Below, piece by piece: positions 35,761 through 44,338 of a DNA stretch of 64,000 nt. Below the pieces are notes generated by a model. That model had not been told where the DNA came from. It ran no database searches and was given only the letters and a program-made list of their open reading frames with translations. The DNA is taken from NCBI GenBank assembly GCA_020635905.1, contig JACJYV010000001.1, positions 310,001 to 374,000 on the forward strand, read 5' to 3'. Made by a program: the position numbers and the translations under genes. Positions within the stretch are counted from its first letter, which is position 1, and each line of letters begins with the position of its first letter. The stretch is from Bacteroidia bacterium. GTDB lineage: Bacteria; Bacteroidota; Bacteroidia; J057; JADKCL01.

Positions 35761-36513
35761 ATGAAAAGAACATTAACCACTTTCTTCTCTTGTATTGCTA
35801 TAATTTTTGGTCTAACTGCCTGCAAGAAATGCTCAAACCATTCCAACAGGGATCATTTCCAGGGGCCTCAAACCATCGTCCTGATTCGCCATGCAGAGAA
35901 ACCAGCTTGTGCAACAAATGATTCATGCTCAAAATACTACGACGTCAATGTCTGCCCTGATTTATGTGATTCAAAAAAGAAATCCCCTGTTGATACAACT
36001 CATTGTGCTTGCAAGGAAAGCCTTGCCCCATGTGGTAAAATCCGGGCAGAGTCACTTGCAATATGGATTCCTTGTTGGTATCCAAAACTGAAACAGATTT
36101 TTGCCACCGCAATTGACCATGGGAAATGCCCAAAGTCTGGGGGTAGCAAAAGTTGCCGCCCGCAACAGACAGTTGATCCGTTGGTGGCAAAACTGCGTGA
36201 TGTACCCTATGATACAACTATTGCCAAGGATTGTATCTGTAAACTTGCCCAAACTGTATTGTCAGGCGAATTTAGGGGGGATACGATTTTAATTTGTTGG
36301 CAACATGAAGAAATTCCCACCATCGCTTATTATCTGGGTGCAGATACGACTAATTTTTCCAAATGGCCGCCATGTAACTTTGACTGGATTTGGGAATTGA
36401 ATTATTCTGGGGAGAATTCTTCCAATTATTACTCTATCCAAAAATACATTCAACCTCCAATTTCGTGTGACACATATCGGGGTTCTGGTAATCAAAAAAA
36501 TTGTAGAAAGTGA
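35761..36513 (+). CDS. cysteine-rich histidine-phosphatase-superfamily lipoprotein
   Basis: 250 residues. Lipobox LTAC at residues 17-20 marks a lipoprotein. The RHG-type catalytic motif IVLIRHAEKPAC lies near residue 40 and the second catalytic-type His in LICWQHEEIPTIAYYLG near residue 180, as in phosphoglycerate-mutase-like phosphatases that act on phospho-ester substrates. The oddity is 19 cysteines (including the lipobox one), many in a 35-residue insert after the first motif (DSCSKYYDVNVCPDLCDS). These may form disulfides or bind metal. Both catalytic-type motifs are intact. A+T-rich compared with the core genes, which may mean recent transfer. Substrate unknown. Confidence 0.65.
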   Translation: MKRTLTTFFSCIAIIFGLTACKKCSNHSNRDHFQGPQTIVLIRHAEKPACATNDSCSKYYDVNVCPDLCDSKKKSPVDTTHCACKESLAPCGKIRAESLAIWIPCWYPKLKQIFATAIDHGKCPKSGGSKSCRPQQTVDPLVAKLRDVPYDTTIAKDCICKLAQTVLSGEFRGDTILICWQHEEIPTIAYYLGADTTNFSKWPPCNFDWIWELNYSGENSSNYYSIQKYIQPPISCDTYRGSGNQKNCRK

Positions 36514-36586
36514 TCAAAATGGTGGAAAAGTCAGACTCATTATCCCCCTGAAAAATATTAATTGGGGCCATTCCCTTTTGAGCCCC

Positions 36587-37630
36587 CTACCCCAACCCCA
36601 ATCTGATTTCCTCGTCGTTGCGGGGGAGGAAATGCATGTTTTCGTGGGCCAGAACGAGCCAGTAGGTGAAAAGCAGGATAAAGGAGGCGCCATTGAGCAC
36701 CAGTTTGGCCCAGGCAGGCAGGCCTGCCCCGGTCACAAATCCCTCAAATATCCCCGCAATCACCAGAAAAAAGGCGATCACGATCGCAAACTGAATGGCG
36801 TAAAGCCCCATGCGCAGCATGGCATCACGGCGGGTATATCCCCCCGGAAACAGTATTCCCTTCGCAATCATAAAGCCAGCGGCGGCCGACATCACCACCA
36901 TGGTCAGTTCGATCATGCCATGCAGCATGACCGTATTCCAGAACTCCAGGGCCAGGCCGTGGCGATAAAAGATGTGGAAAAAGGCTCCCACCATCATGCC
37001 CGTGGTGGCCAGAATCCAAAAGGTGACCAGTCCCGCCACCACACCTCCCGCAAAGACCAGAAAACATACCTGAATGTTATTGAACATGATGCGGCTGGCC
37101 ATGGCCGACTTTTGCTCGTCGTCATAGACAGCAAAGGGCTTTCCCTCTGCAATATTATCCTCGGTCATTAAAATATAACCCTCGTTGGAGAGGAAACTGC
37201 CCTCAGGATCCAACAGGCTGTAGTTCAGAAATATCTTTTCCCCCTCGTCCACCCACTCTGAGCCAGCAAATCCCACCCCAAAAAAGATCACAAACACGGA
37301 GAGAGCCAGGAAAAAGCAACCCAGATGCTGGTGAAAAATGGCAGGTACCCGCCTGAAAAGCCAGGTGGAAATGGCATAAAAAGGCACCTTTTTTCGCTGA
37401 TAGATCAATCCGTGGGATTCGGCCACCAGTTTATTGAGGAAACCTGTGATCTGGTGATCGGGAAAATTGGTTTGGGCGAAGGCAAAATCTGAAGTGGCTG
37501 CCCGGTACAATTTGGAAAGTTTCTTAAACTCATCCTCCTGCAGCCGCCCCAGACCGCCCAGCTTACTGACCAGTCCTTCCAGCTCCTTCCATTCCTCCTG
37601 GCGCGCGGCGATGAATTGAATCACATTCAT
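36587..37630 (-). CDS. SpoIIM-like (stage II sporulation protein M family) membrane protein
   Basis: 347 residues. After an N-terminal cytoplasmic helical part (MNVIQFIAARQEEWKELEGL) come several membrane helices (FFLALSVFVIFFGVGFAG, CFLVFAGGVVAGLVTFWILA, FAIVIAFFLVIAGIFEGFVT) with the conserved HGMIELTMVVMSAAAGFMI of the SpoIIM/DUF95 group. The organism is not a spore former, so the name reflects family only. Its ATG overlaps the RDD gene stop by four bases (ATGA), so the two are coupled. Last gene of the lpxD-to-SpoIIM operon. Confidence 0.85.
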   Translation of the reverse strand: MNVIQFIAARQEEWKELEGLVSKLGGLGRLQEDEFKKLSKLYRAATSDFAFAQTNFPDHQITGFLNKLVAESHGLIYQRKKVPFYAISTWLFRRVPAIFHQHLGCFFLALSVFVIFFGVGFAGSEWVDEGEKIFLNYSLLDPEGSFLSNEGYILMTEDNIAEGKPFAVYDDEQKSAMASRIMFNNIQVCFLVFAGGVVAGLVTFWILATTGMMVGAFFHIFYRHGLALEFWNTVMLHGMIELTMVVMSAAAGFMIAKGILFPGGYTRRDAMLRMGLYAIQFAIVIAFFLVIAGIFEGFVTGAGLPAWAKLVLNGASFILLFTYWLVLAHENMHFLPRNDEEIRLGLG

Positions 37631-38454
37631 TTCGGGGCGGTTACATTTTCGGTCAGATAAAAACGTAGAATTTCCTTGAGAATGGCCTCCGCAGGCACAT
37701 ATTTGCTACTGTTTGGAGCTGACTCAAAATCGGCCACCAGGGGTGAAAAGAAAGGATCACTGCCCAGACGGTTGCGATCAATGATGGGCCTGATCACCTG
37801 AGTGGCTATTTTATTGCGGTGGGTTGCTTCCAGGGTTTTGTAAACGGCAGCATATCCCGTAATAAAATCAAATTCCTCCCGGATCAGATTCAACTGGATG
37901 GATTTCCCTGTTTGGGTGACCCTCGCCTTGTAACGAAAGCGTTCCGCTTTCTCCTCCTTTTTCTCTTTGACCACAATCGTGCCCGAAAGCATGTCGCCAA
38001 ACCGCTGCACGTGATCTGAAAAGATGAGGGCCACTGAGCCAATCGCGAACTGAAAAGGGGGAAAGCAATCGATCAGGCGAATGATATTCCGTAAGATGCC
38101 AGGCACCAGCCTCAGGGAGGTGCCATTGGCCTGTATCACCCGGATACCCATGGTCCGTTTGCCGGGGGTCTGGCCGTTATTGAAGAATTCGAAGAGGGTA
38201 AAATATCCGCCCAAACCAAACAAAATGCCCCAAATCGCAATGTGAAGGGCATTGATGATGCTGGAAAGGCCGGAGAATTTGGATTCGATGAAGAGCAGTA
38301 CCGCTGAAACTGAGCCCAGACTGACCATGATGATCAGGTAATCGATCAGGTAGGCAACCATGCGGGTGCCGGGCCCGGCCAATTCGTAATCAAACGAGAT
38401 ATTCTCGGGAGTTTCGATCCGGATGGATTCGTATGTGGGGGCCAGGGTGCTCAT
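37627..38454 (-). CDS. RDD family membrane protein
   Basis: 275 residues from ATG at 38454 (MSTLAPTYESIRIETPENIS); TTG at 38463 would add three. RDD motifs are clear: GPGTRMVAYLIDYLIIM, with the Arg and Asp that name the family, and NGQTPGKRTMGIRVIQANG. Three or four helices lie in the first 160 residues, and a soluble C-terminal half follows (LIREEFDFITGYAAVYKTLE). The role is unknown for the family, though RDD and SpoIIM-like proteins often sit together. The start lies 5 bases after the ABC gene stop. Confidence 0.88.
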   Translation of the reverse strand: MSTLAPTYESIRIETPENISFDYELAGPGTRMVAYLIDYLIIMVSLGSVSAVLLFIESKFSGLSSIINALHIAIWGILFGLGGYFTLFEFFNNGQTPGKRTMGIRVIQANGTSLRLVPGILRNIIRLIDCFPPFQFAIGSVALIFSDHVQRFGDMLSGTIVVKEKKEEKAERFRYKARVTQTGKSIQLNLIREEFDFITGYAAVYKTLEATHRNKIATQVIRPIIDRNRLGSDPFFSPLVADFESAPNSSKYVPAEAILKEILRFYLTENVTAPK

Positions 38455-38459
38455 TTGTT

Positions 38460-39068
38460 TCAACCCAGATCCAGGCGACGCCCGAAGCGGCTGAACTCAG
38501 GGTTGTTATTTGAAACAAATATAAGCAAACGATCTTTTTGGAATTCCTCCAATTCCTCAAAAATAAATTGGGTATTGGTCTCGTCGAGGTTGGTGCTGGC
38601 CTCGTCCAGGAATAGCAGGGGCACATCTGAATAAATGCACAAACCCACTTTGAGGCGATGCAGCATGCCCGAACTAAACTGACGCAATTGTTTATTGGCA
38701 TCCTTTTCAAGGCGCAGGCGACGGATCACGTCCTCGTTGGATGGAAGCAAAAGAGGCTTGAAACGAAAGTGCAGATTGACCGCTTCGCGCAGGGTGAGGT
38801 CAGTATAGAGATCAAAATAGGGACCAGTCCAGGCCAGGTATTTGTAAAAGAGGTGGGGGGGAATGATTTTACCCTGGTTTTGAAGCTGAATTTCTCCCCG
38901 CGTGGGGGTCAACTGGCCAGCCAGTATTCTCAGCAGGGTGGATTTCCCCGAACCGTTGGGACCTGTGATGAGCAGTTGCTCCCCGTTTTCAAGGGAAAAG
39001 GAAATGTCCTTCAGGATCCATTGGTGGAAATACCTTTTGCCGATTCCTTTGGCCTCAATCCTCGTCAT
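38460..39068 (-). CDS. ABC transporter ATP-binding protein
   Basis: 202 residues from ATG at 39068; TTG at 39074 adds two. Single nucleotide-binding domain: Walker A ITGPNGSGKSTLLRIL, a Q-loop-like LAWTGPYFDLYTD, signature LRQFSSGMLHRLKVG (SSGM for the usual SGGQ), and Walker B VPLLFLDEASTNLDETN with the catalytic Glu. The H-loop His is replaced: FVSNNNPEF stands where a ...TH is expected. Its closest look is to CcmA-like solitary ATPases. No permease is adjacent except the RDD and SpoIIM-like genes behind it, which may be its partners. Its start overlaps the lpxA 3' end. Confidence 0.85.
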   Translation of the reverse strand: MTRIEAKGIGKRYFHQWILKDISFSLENGEQLLITGPNGSGKSTLLRILAGQLTPTRGEIQLQNQGKIIPPHLFYKYLAWTGPYFDLYTDLTLREAVNLHFRFKPLLLPSNEDVIRRLRLEKDANKQLRQFSSGMLHRLKVGLCIYSDVPLLFLDEASTNLDETNTQFIFEELEEFQKDRLLIFVSNNNPEFSRFGRRLDLG

Positions 39069-39873
39069 GGTCAAGGGTTCCCCCGTTGCCCCGCATCAGT
39101 CCCCGTTTGGTGGCGCGAATGAACTCGATGATCTCGTTTCCTTCTTTGGATTGGGGGAAATCATTTTCAAGCACTTCCAGGGCCTGGGTATTATTCATGC
39201 CCGACTGGTAAATGATGCGGTAAATATCCTGGATCAGGTGAATTTGCTCTTTGGTGAATCCCCTGCGCTTGAGTCCAATGGAATTGACCCCGCCGTAGGT
39301 GACGGGATAAACGCCCGCTACTTTGACGAAGGGGGGAATGTCTTTCATGATTTTGGCTCCGCCCGCCAAAATGGCGTGATCGCCTACGCGGGTAAACTGG
39401 TGGATGGCGCACATGCCGCCAATGATCGCCCAGTTGCCAATTTCCACATGTCCACCCATGTTCACGGCATTGGCCACGATGGCATTATGACCGACGATGC
39501 AGTCGTGGGCGATGTGGGCGTAGGCCATGATCAGGGTATCTGAGCCCACCACGGTGCGGTGGCTGTAGCTGGTACCGCGGTTGATGGTGGCGTATTCGCG
39601 GATCACGGTGCGGTCGCCAATCTCGGCGGTGGTATATTCTCCCTGAAATTTCAGGTCCTGGGGAATGGTGGAAATCACCGCTCCTGCAAATATCCTGCAA
39701 TCCCGGCCAATTCTGGCTCCGTTATCAATGACCACATGGGGTCCGATCCAGGTACCATCCCCAATTTCTACATCTCCTGCAATGACGGAGAAGGGGCCAA
39801 TCTCAACATTCTCCCCAATTTTCGCACTCGGGTCTATATGAGCAAGGGTACGATCCACGCTTAGTTTTCTCAA
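39055..39873 (-). CDS. lpxA: UDP-N-acetylglucosamine acyltransferase
   Basis: 272 residues. LpxA starts lipid A synthesis by acylating UDP-GlcNAc with a 3-hydroxyacyl-ACP. It is a left-handed beta-helix of hexapeptide repeats (IGENVEIGPFSVIAGDVEIG, IGRDCRIFAGAVI) with the catalytic His in the segment YAHIAHDCIVGHNAIVANA. The C-terminal helices (FTKEQIHLIQDIYRIIYQSG) are complete. Its ATG overlaps the lpxC/fabZ stop by four bases (39870-39873), so the genes are coupled. The last ~15 codons run into the next gene. Confidence 0.95.
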   Translation of the reverse strand: MRKLSVDRTLAHIDPSAKIGENVEIGPFSVIAGDVEIGDGTWIGPHVVIDNGARIGRDCRIFAGAVISTIPQDLKFQGEYTTAEIGDRTVIREYATINRGTSYSHRTVVGSDTLIMAYAHIAHDCIVGHNAIVANAVNMGGHVEIGNWAIIGGMCAIHQFTRVGDHAILAGGAKIMKDIPPFVKVAGVYPVTYGGVNSIGLKRRGFTKEQIHLIQDIYRIIYQSGMNNTQALEVLENDFPQSKEGNEIIEFIRATKRGLMRGNGGTLDHDED

Positions 39874-41267
39874 TTTTGTTCCTCCCGGTCAACCAGTGCG
39901 GCGGTCAGCTCGGCCTGAACCACCAGTTTTCCATTTACAAAGCCTTGACCCTGCATTTTACAAATATTTCTGCGTAAACTCACCAATTCCAGCTTAAAAT
40001 GAAGGGTATCACCGGGCACGACTGGTTTTTTGAAGCGCACGTCGTTCATGGCGAGGAAATAAACCCAGACTTTGTCGGGATCGGGAACGGTATTGAGAAG
40101 GAGAATTCCACCCACCTGGCCCATGGCTTCGAGCTGCAATACTCCGGGCATGACGGGATTATTGGGAAAATGCCCCTGGAAAAAGGGCTCGTTGAAAGTC
40201 ACATTCTTATAGCCTTCAATCTTATTTTCGGAGAAGGCGGTAATGCGGTCCACCAGCAGGAAGGGGTAGCGGTGGGGCAGGATTTTTGCAATGGCGTTGA
40301 CGTCAAAGATGAAGTCCTGATTGGTATTGGAGGAATAGCGCTTGATCAGTTTCTTGCTTTCGATAGCAGATTTGATCTTGCGGGCAAATTCCACGTTGGC
40401 GCGGTGTCCGGGACGGGCAGCCAGAATCTGAGCTTTGATGGGGGCTCCCACCAGGGCCAGGTCGCCGACCAGGTCCAGCAATTTGTGACGGGCGGGCTCG
40501 TTGCGGTGTCTCAGTTCGATGTTGTTGAGAATTCCCTCCTCGGCCACTTCCAGCTTGGGCACATTGAAGAGGGAGGAAAGGCGCTCAATCTCGGCTTCGT
40601 TTACGGCTTTGTCCACCACCACAATGGCATTGTCGAGGTTGCCGCCGCGAATCAGACCTGCGTCTACGAGTTGCTCCAGTTCGTGCAGGAAGCAAAAGGT
40701 GCGGCTGGAGGCAAAATCATCTTCGAATTTCTCAATACCCAGCAGGGTGGCATGCTGACTGCCCAGCACAGGGGAATTATAATCCACCATGACAGTCACG
40801 CGAAAATCATCGAGGGGCAGGGCAGCCAGGTCCACCTGGTGTCCGTTTTCATGGAAGTGGATGGGAGTGTCCACCACAAAATACTCACGGTTGGCTTTCT
40901 GCTCCTTCAGTCCGGCCTGCTTGAGGATTTTCACGAAAGAGAGGGAACTGCCATCCATCACGGGGGGCTCGGGGCCATCGAGTTCGATGAGAACGTTATC
41001 TATTTGCAGGCCGGCCAGGGCAGCCAGGGTGTGCTCGACAGTATGCACCTTGGCCTCGCCGTCGGCGATGGTGGTGCCGCGGGAGGTATCCACCACATAT
41101 TCCACCAGGGCTTTCACCTCAGGTCCGCCAGGCAGGTCGATGCGTTTAAATACGTAACCATGGTTCTCAGGGGCAGGCTTAAAGGTCAGATTGACCGTTT
41201 CTCCGGTGTGGAGCCCGACTCCTGCGATGCTGATCTCTTTTTCTATGGTATGCTGCTTCTCGTACAT
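39870..41267 (-). CDS. lpxC-fabZ: bifunctional UDP-3-O-acyl-GlcNAc deacetylase / 3-hydroxyacyl-ACP dehydratase
   Basis: 465 residues, a fusion characteristic of Bacteroidota. The LpxC part (1 to about 310) is the zinc deacetylase that commits lipid A synthesis: VHTVEHTLAALAGLQIDN and the third-ligand region RHKLLDLVGDLALVG. The FabZ part (about 325-465) dehydrates 3-hydroxyacyl-ACP: LPHRYPFLLVDRITAF, FFQGHFPNNPVMPGVLQLEA with the catalytic His and Glu. Both sets of residues are intact. Its start is adjacent to the lpxD stop (41268), and it overlaps lpxA by four bases. Confidence 0.97.
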   Translation of the reverse strand: MYEKQHTIEKEISIAGVGLHTGETVNLTFKPAPENHGYVFKRIDLPGGPEVKALVEYVVDTSRGTTIADGEAKVHTVEHTLAALAGLQIDNVLIELDGPEPPVMDGSSLSFVKILKQAGLKEQKANREYFVVDTPIHFHENGHQVDLAALPLDDFRVTVMVDYNSPVLGSQHATLLGIEKFEDDFASSRTFCFLHELEQLVDAGLIRGGNLDNAIVVVDKAVNEAEIERLSSLFNVPKLEVAEEGILNNIELRHRNEPARHKLLDLVGDLALVGAPIKAQILAARPGHRANVEFARKIKSAIESKKLIKRYSSNTNQDFIFDVNAIAKILPHRYPFLLVDRITAFSENKIEGYKNVTFNEPFFQGHFPNNPVMPGVLQLEAMGQVGGILLLNTVPDPDKVWVYFLAMNDVRFKKPVVPGDTLHFKLELVSLRRNICKMQGQGFVNGKLVVQAELTAALVDREEQN

Positions 41268-42296
41268 TCAGGATTCTGATAATTTCTTTTCCAAGTAAGC
41301 TATTTTTTTCGCCATCTGGTCAAGTTTTCTAAAAACTGCCTCTGAGCGAAGTTGTTGATTCAATTCCTGGGCAGGGCTTCCCCTGAGCACGGTACCTGGC
41401 TGGGTCCAGGATTTGGATACGCCCGATTGGGCTCCAATCTTGGTTCCTTCGGCCAGTTCGATGTGGCCCACGATTCCCACCTGTCCGCCTACCATGCAGT
41501 AATTCCCCAGTTTGGAACTGCCGCTGATCCCGGTTTGGGCCGCCACCACGCTGTGTTCACCAATCTCAACATTATGAGCAATTTGCACCAAATTGTCGAT
41601 TTTTGTACCTTTTTTTATCAAAGTTTCACCCAAAGTAGCCCGGTCAATGGTCACCCCGGCTCCAATTTCCACTTCATCCTCCAAAATCACAATCCCGGTC
41701 TGGGGAACTTTGCGGTACTGCCCATCCTGCTGGGGGGCAAAGCCAAAGCCATCGCTGCCTATCACACTGCCTGCGTGCACCCGGCAATTTTTCCCGATTT
41801 TGCAATCGTGGTAGATGGTCACGTTGGGGAATATGGTGCTCCCCTCCCCGATCACCGCCCGGTCGCCCACGTAGGCATTGGGATAAATTTTCGCTCCGTT
41901 TCCAATCACAGCGCCCTCCCCGATGTAGGCAAAAGCCCCGATATAGACCTTCTCCCCTACTTTGGCAGAGGAGGCAATGAAGGAGTTGGGTTCGATCCCC
42001 TCTTTGTGGGTCAGGACTTTCTGGGCCTGCTCGAGCAGAAGTGAAAAGGCAGTGTAGGGATCATCCACCCGCAGCAAGGCACAGGGGACAGGTCGCTCGG
42101 GCACAAAGTCGCGGGACACCAGTACGGCCGAGGCCCCGGTCTGGTATATATAGTGGATGTATTTGGGATTGGCCAGAAATGAAATCGTGCCGGGAGAACC
42201 CTGCTCGATCCGGGAGACGTTGAAGATTTCAACCCCGGGATCGCCCTCTATGTCAGCGCCAAGCAACGCTGCGATGGTCTGAAGTGTGAATTTCAT
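41268..42296 (-). CDS. lpxD: UDP-3-O-(3-hydroxyacyl)glucosamine N-acyltransferase
   Basis: 342 residues. LpxD adds the second 3-hydroxyacyl chain in lipid A synthesis. It has an N-terminal uridine-binding domain (1-105), the hexapeptide-repeat helix (VGEKVYIGAFAYIGEGAVIG) with the catalytic His in VQIAHNVEIGEHSVV, and a C-terminal coiled helix (FRKLDQMAKKIAYLEKKLSE). First gene of the operon. On the minus strand TACCTTTG (42327-42320), an exact -7 element, lies 24 bases upstream of the ATG, so the leader would be very short. Confidence 0.95.
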   Translation of the reverse strand: MKFTLQTIAALLGADIEGDPGVEIFNVSRIEQGSPGTISFLANPKYIHYIYQTGASAVLVSRDFVPERPVPCALLRVDDPYTAFSLLLEQAQKVLTHKEGIEPNSFIASSAKVGEKVYIGAFAYIGEGAVIGNGAKIYPNAYVGDRAVIGEGSTIFPNVTIYHDCKIGKNCRVHAGSVIGSDGFGFAPQQDGQYRKVPQTGIVILEDEVEIGAGVTIDRATLGETLIKKGTKIDNLVQIAHNVEIGEHSVVAAQTGISGSSKLGNYCMVGGQVGIVGHIELAEGTKIGAQSGVSKSWTQPGTVLRGSPAQELNQQLRSEAVFRKLDQMAKKIAYLEKKLSES

Positions 42297-42600
42297 TGAT
42301 ACTAGCCGAAAAAACTCAGCAAAGGTAATAATCTTTTTCGGTTAAAGCCCTAAATCCGTGATCATTTGCCGGGTAAGGCCTTTTTGAATGGATCCCTTCT
42401 GCAAAACACCACCTCAATCCGGGGTCCTGTTGTCTGAGAAAATTGGTTTGGACGCCTAAATTCTTTGTCAGGAACTCCTTTTCCACGGGGTGTGGGGAGC
42501 TTCCTTGAACGCTACGATTTATTAGTGTAAATTTGGCTTACAATCAAGTGAAACTACGGGCTGGCCCGGGTTTCCAAAATCAATAACCTTAAGGATTACC
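42297..42600 (+). promoter_or_regulatory. divergent promoter region; strong promoter at 42505-42535 for the hydroxylase gene
   Basis: TTG (42505-42507), a 20-base spacer and TAAATTTG (42528-42535) match the Bacteroidota -33/-7 consensus exactly, about 65 bases before ATG 42601. The lpxD side holds its own -7 element (42320-42327, minus). The rest of the gap has no ORF or structure that I can support. Confidence 0.65.
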
Positions 42601-43539
42601 ATGCCCCAAACGTATGTTACTCTGCCCAAGCCGGATATTCCCAAAGAGATCAGAGGGAATGTAATTTACGGCACCATCGGTCACCTGGGCTCTCCCTTCA
42701 CCTACATCCTTTTACTGGCCATTTTTGGAGTCACCCTGTGGAATGTGATTGGCCTCTTTTTGATCGTTTCCGTGGTTTTTATGTGCCTGACCCTCGTCTC
42801 TGAGCATTACCACGCCTCAATCGAACTGCCCAAACTCACACTCAAGGATGTGTGGGGTGGAATTATTGTGGTATTCTTCCAGGGTTTGATCGTGGGAGGC
42901 GGATTTATCACCCTCGGCTGGTGGGCGCTTTCGCATATTACTCCCTATTCTGAACTGAGCAACAGCTGGTGGCTGATTGTACCCGCCACTTTCCTTACTG
43001 ACCTGGCCTATTACCTGATCCATCGCCTGATGAGTCACTCGGTCAGTAATCATCCCATCATGAAATACTACCGCAAGAAACATGCGGCCCACCACTCGGT
43101 GTCTGAGCTGGATTTTATGCGCGGCAACCAGTCTTCTCTGGTGGACGTTGCCATCAGCCAGTTTCAACCCTCGCTGATCATCATTTCCTTTGCCATGGGC
43201 ATGGATCTGCCTGCCACGCTGGTGACCTACGCGCTCATTCTCATGCTGCAGGCTACTGACCACACTTCGGTCACGTTCAATATCGGCTGGCTGAGCTATC
43301 TTTTCATGGACAATCACGCCCACAAGCTGCACCACTGCAAGCGGGGCAATCTGATCAACCATGCGGCGGCTTTCTCTATTTATGACCGCCTCTGGGGAAC
43401 CTATTACGAGGATTGGGACCTTTCTTCCAATTACCTTCACCATCATCGTATTTCCCTGCCCATCAAGCGGGTCATGACCCCGGGCAAATCAGGTTCGGGG
43501 GCCAAAAAGGTGGCCCCGGCCAAGGTGAGCGCAGCCTGA
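42601..43539 (+). CDS. sterol desaturase / fatty acid hydroxylase family protein
   Basis: 312 residues. Di-iron membrane oxygenase family. Four or so membrane helices are visible (YILLLAIFGVTLWNVIGLFL, FFQGLIVGGGFITLGWWAL). The His boxes are in order: HRLMSH (HX3H), HAAHH (HX2HH) and the HKLHH cluster in DNHAHKLHHCKRGN. The family hydroxylates or desaturates sterols, fatty acids or carotenoids; the substrate here is unknown. The C-terminal 20 residues are Lys/Ala-rich (GKSGSGAKKVAPAKVSAA). It is followed after seven bases by the SDR gene, so a two-gene operon under the 42505 promoter is likely. Confidence 0.88.
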   Translation: MPQTYVTLPKPDIPKEIRGNVIYGTIGHLGSPFTYILLLAIFGVTLWNVIGLFLIVSVVFMCLTLVSEHYHASIELPKLTLKDVWGGIIVVFFQGLIVGGGFITLGWWALSHITPYSELSNSWWLIVPATFLTDLAYYLIHRLMSHSVSNHPIMKYYRKKHAAHHSVSELDFMRGNQSSLVDVAISQFQPSLIIISFAMGMDLPATLVTYALILMLQATDHTSVTFNIGWLSYLFMDNHAHKLHHCKRGNLINHAAAFSIYDRLWGTYYEDWDLSSNYLHHHRISLPIKRVMTPGKSGSGAKKVAPAKVSAA

Positions 43540-43546
43540 TTCCTGC

Positions 43547-44338
43547 ATGAGTAATAAAAATTATGCCCTGATAACCGGTGCCAGCAGTGGTATTGGGTCG
43601 GAAATAGCCCGTCAGCTTGCCCAGAAGGGCTACCCACTGATCATTACAGCCCGCCGCCGGGAGCGGCTGGAAGAACTGGCCCTCGAAATCGAGGACCGCT
43701 GGAAGGTCAAAGTAGAGGTGATCACCGCCGACCTGGGACTGGAAACAGGCGCCCGCGATCTGTATGACCAGGTGCAGGCCCGCAAACTGCGGGTGGATAT
43801 CCTGGTCAATAATGCCGGGTTTGGCATCCAGGGGTATTTTCTGGATATGGATATGGCCCATATCAAGCAGATGAATACCCTCAACATCAATTCCCTGATC
43901 GAACTCACCCAACTGTTTGCCCGGCAGATGAAGGATAACGGAGGTGGATACATCCTGCAGGTGGCTTCAATGGTGGCCCTGGCCCTTTCCCCCATGGTTT
44001 CGGCCTATGCGGGCAGCAAGGCGGCGGTGCTGGCCTTCTCAGAAACCATCCACTACGAGCTGAAACGGCATAAAATATCTGTCACCACCCTCTATCCGGG
44101 TATTACCACCACCGAATTCAATGAGGTGGCCCACGCCGAGACGCCCGCCATGATGAAAAGCTCCATCCTGAGCGCAGCTCAGGTGGCCAAAGTGGGATTG
44201 CGGGCTATGTTTCGCCGCAAAAGGTCGGTAGTGCCGGGCAAGATCAACCAGCTGAATGCCTTTTTTAGCAAGATCTCTCCCCGCGGCCTGATCATCGACG
44301 TGGCCGGCAGCCTGATGGAGAAGGCTAATAAGAAGTAG
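43547..44338 (+). CDS. short-chain dehydrogenase/reductase
   Basis: 263 residues. Classical SDR fold: cofactor loop LITGASSGIGSEIARQ, ITADLGLE, the NNAG motif LVNNAGFGIQGYFL, active Ser in VASMVAL and YxxxK in SAYAGSKAAVLAF. Followed by PGITTTEF. An Arg-rich region after the loop (TARRRERLEEL) suggests NADP(H). C-terminal helix with FRRKRSVVPGKINQLNAFFS typical of DltE/YqjQ-like SDRs. Substrate unknown, but pairing with the hydroxylase suggests oxidation or reduction of the same lipid-like compound (inference). Confidence 0.9.
   Translation: MSNKNYALITGASSGIGSEIARQLAQKGYPLIITARRRERLEELALEIEDRWKVKVEVITADLGLETGARDLYDQVQARKLRVDILVNNAGFGIQGYFLDMDMAHIKQMNTLNINSLIELTQLFARQMKDNGGGYILQVASMVALALSPMVSAYAGSKAAVLAFSETIHYELKRHKISVTTLYPGITTTEFNEVAHAETPAMMKSSILSAAQVAKVGLRAMFRRKRSVVPGKINQLNAFFSKISPRGLIIDVAGSLMEKANKK

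Noticed and set aside
39999..41279. 426-codon frame on the plus strand across lpxC/fabZ
   Set aside because: Entirely antisense to a well-supported conserved gene; composition is His/Gly/Val-rich as expected of a shadow.
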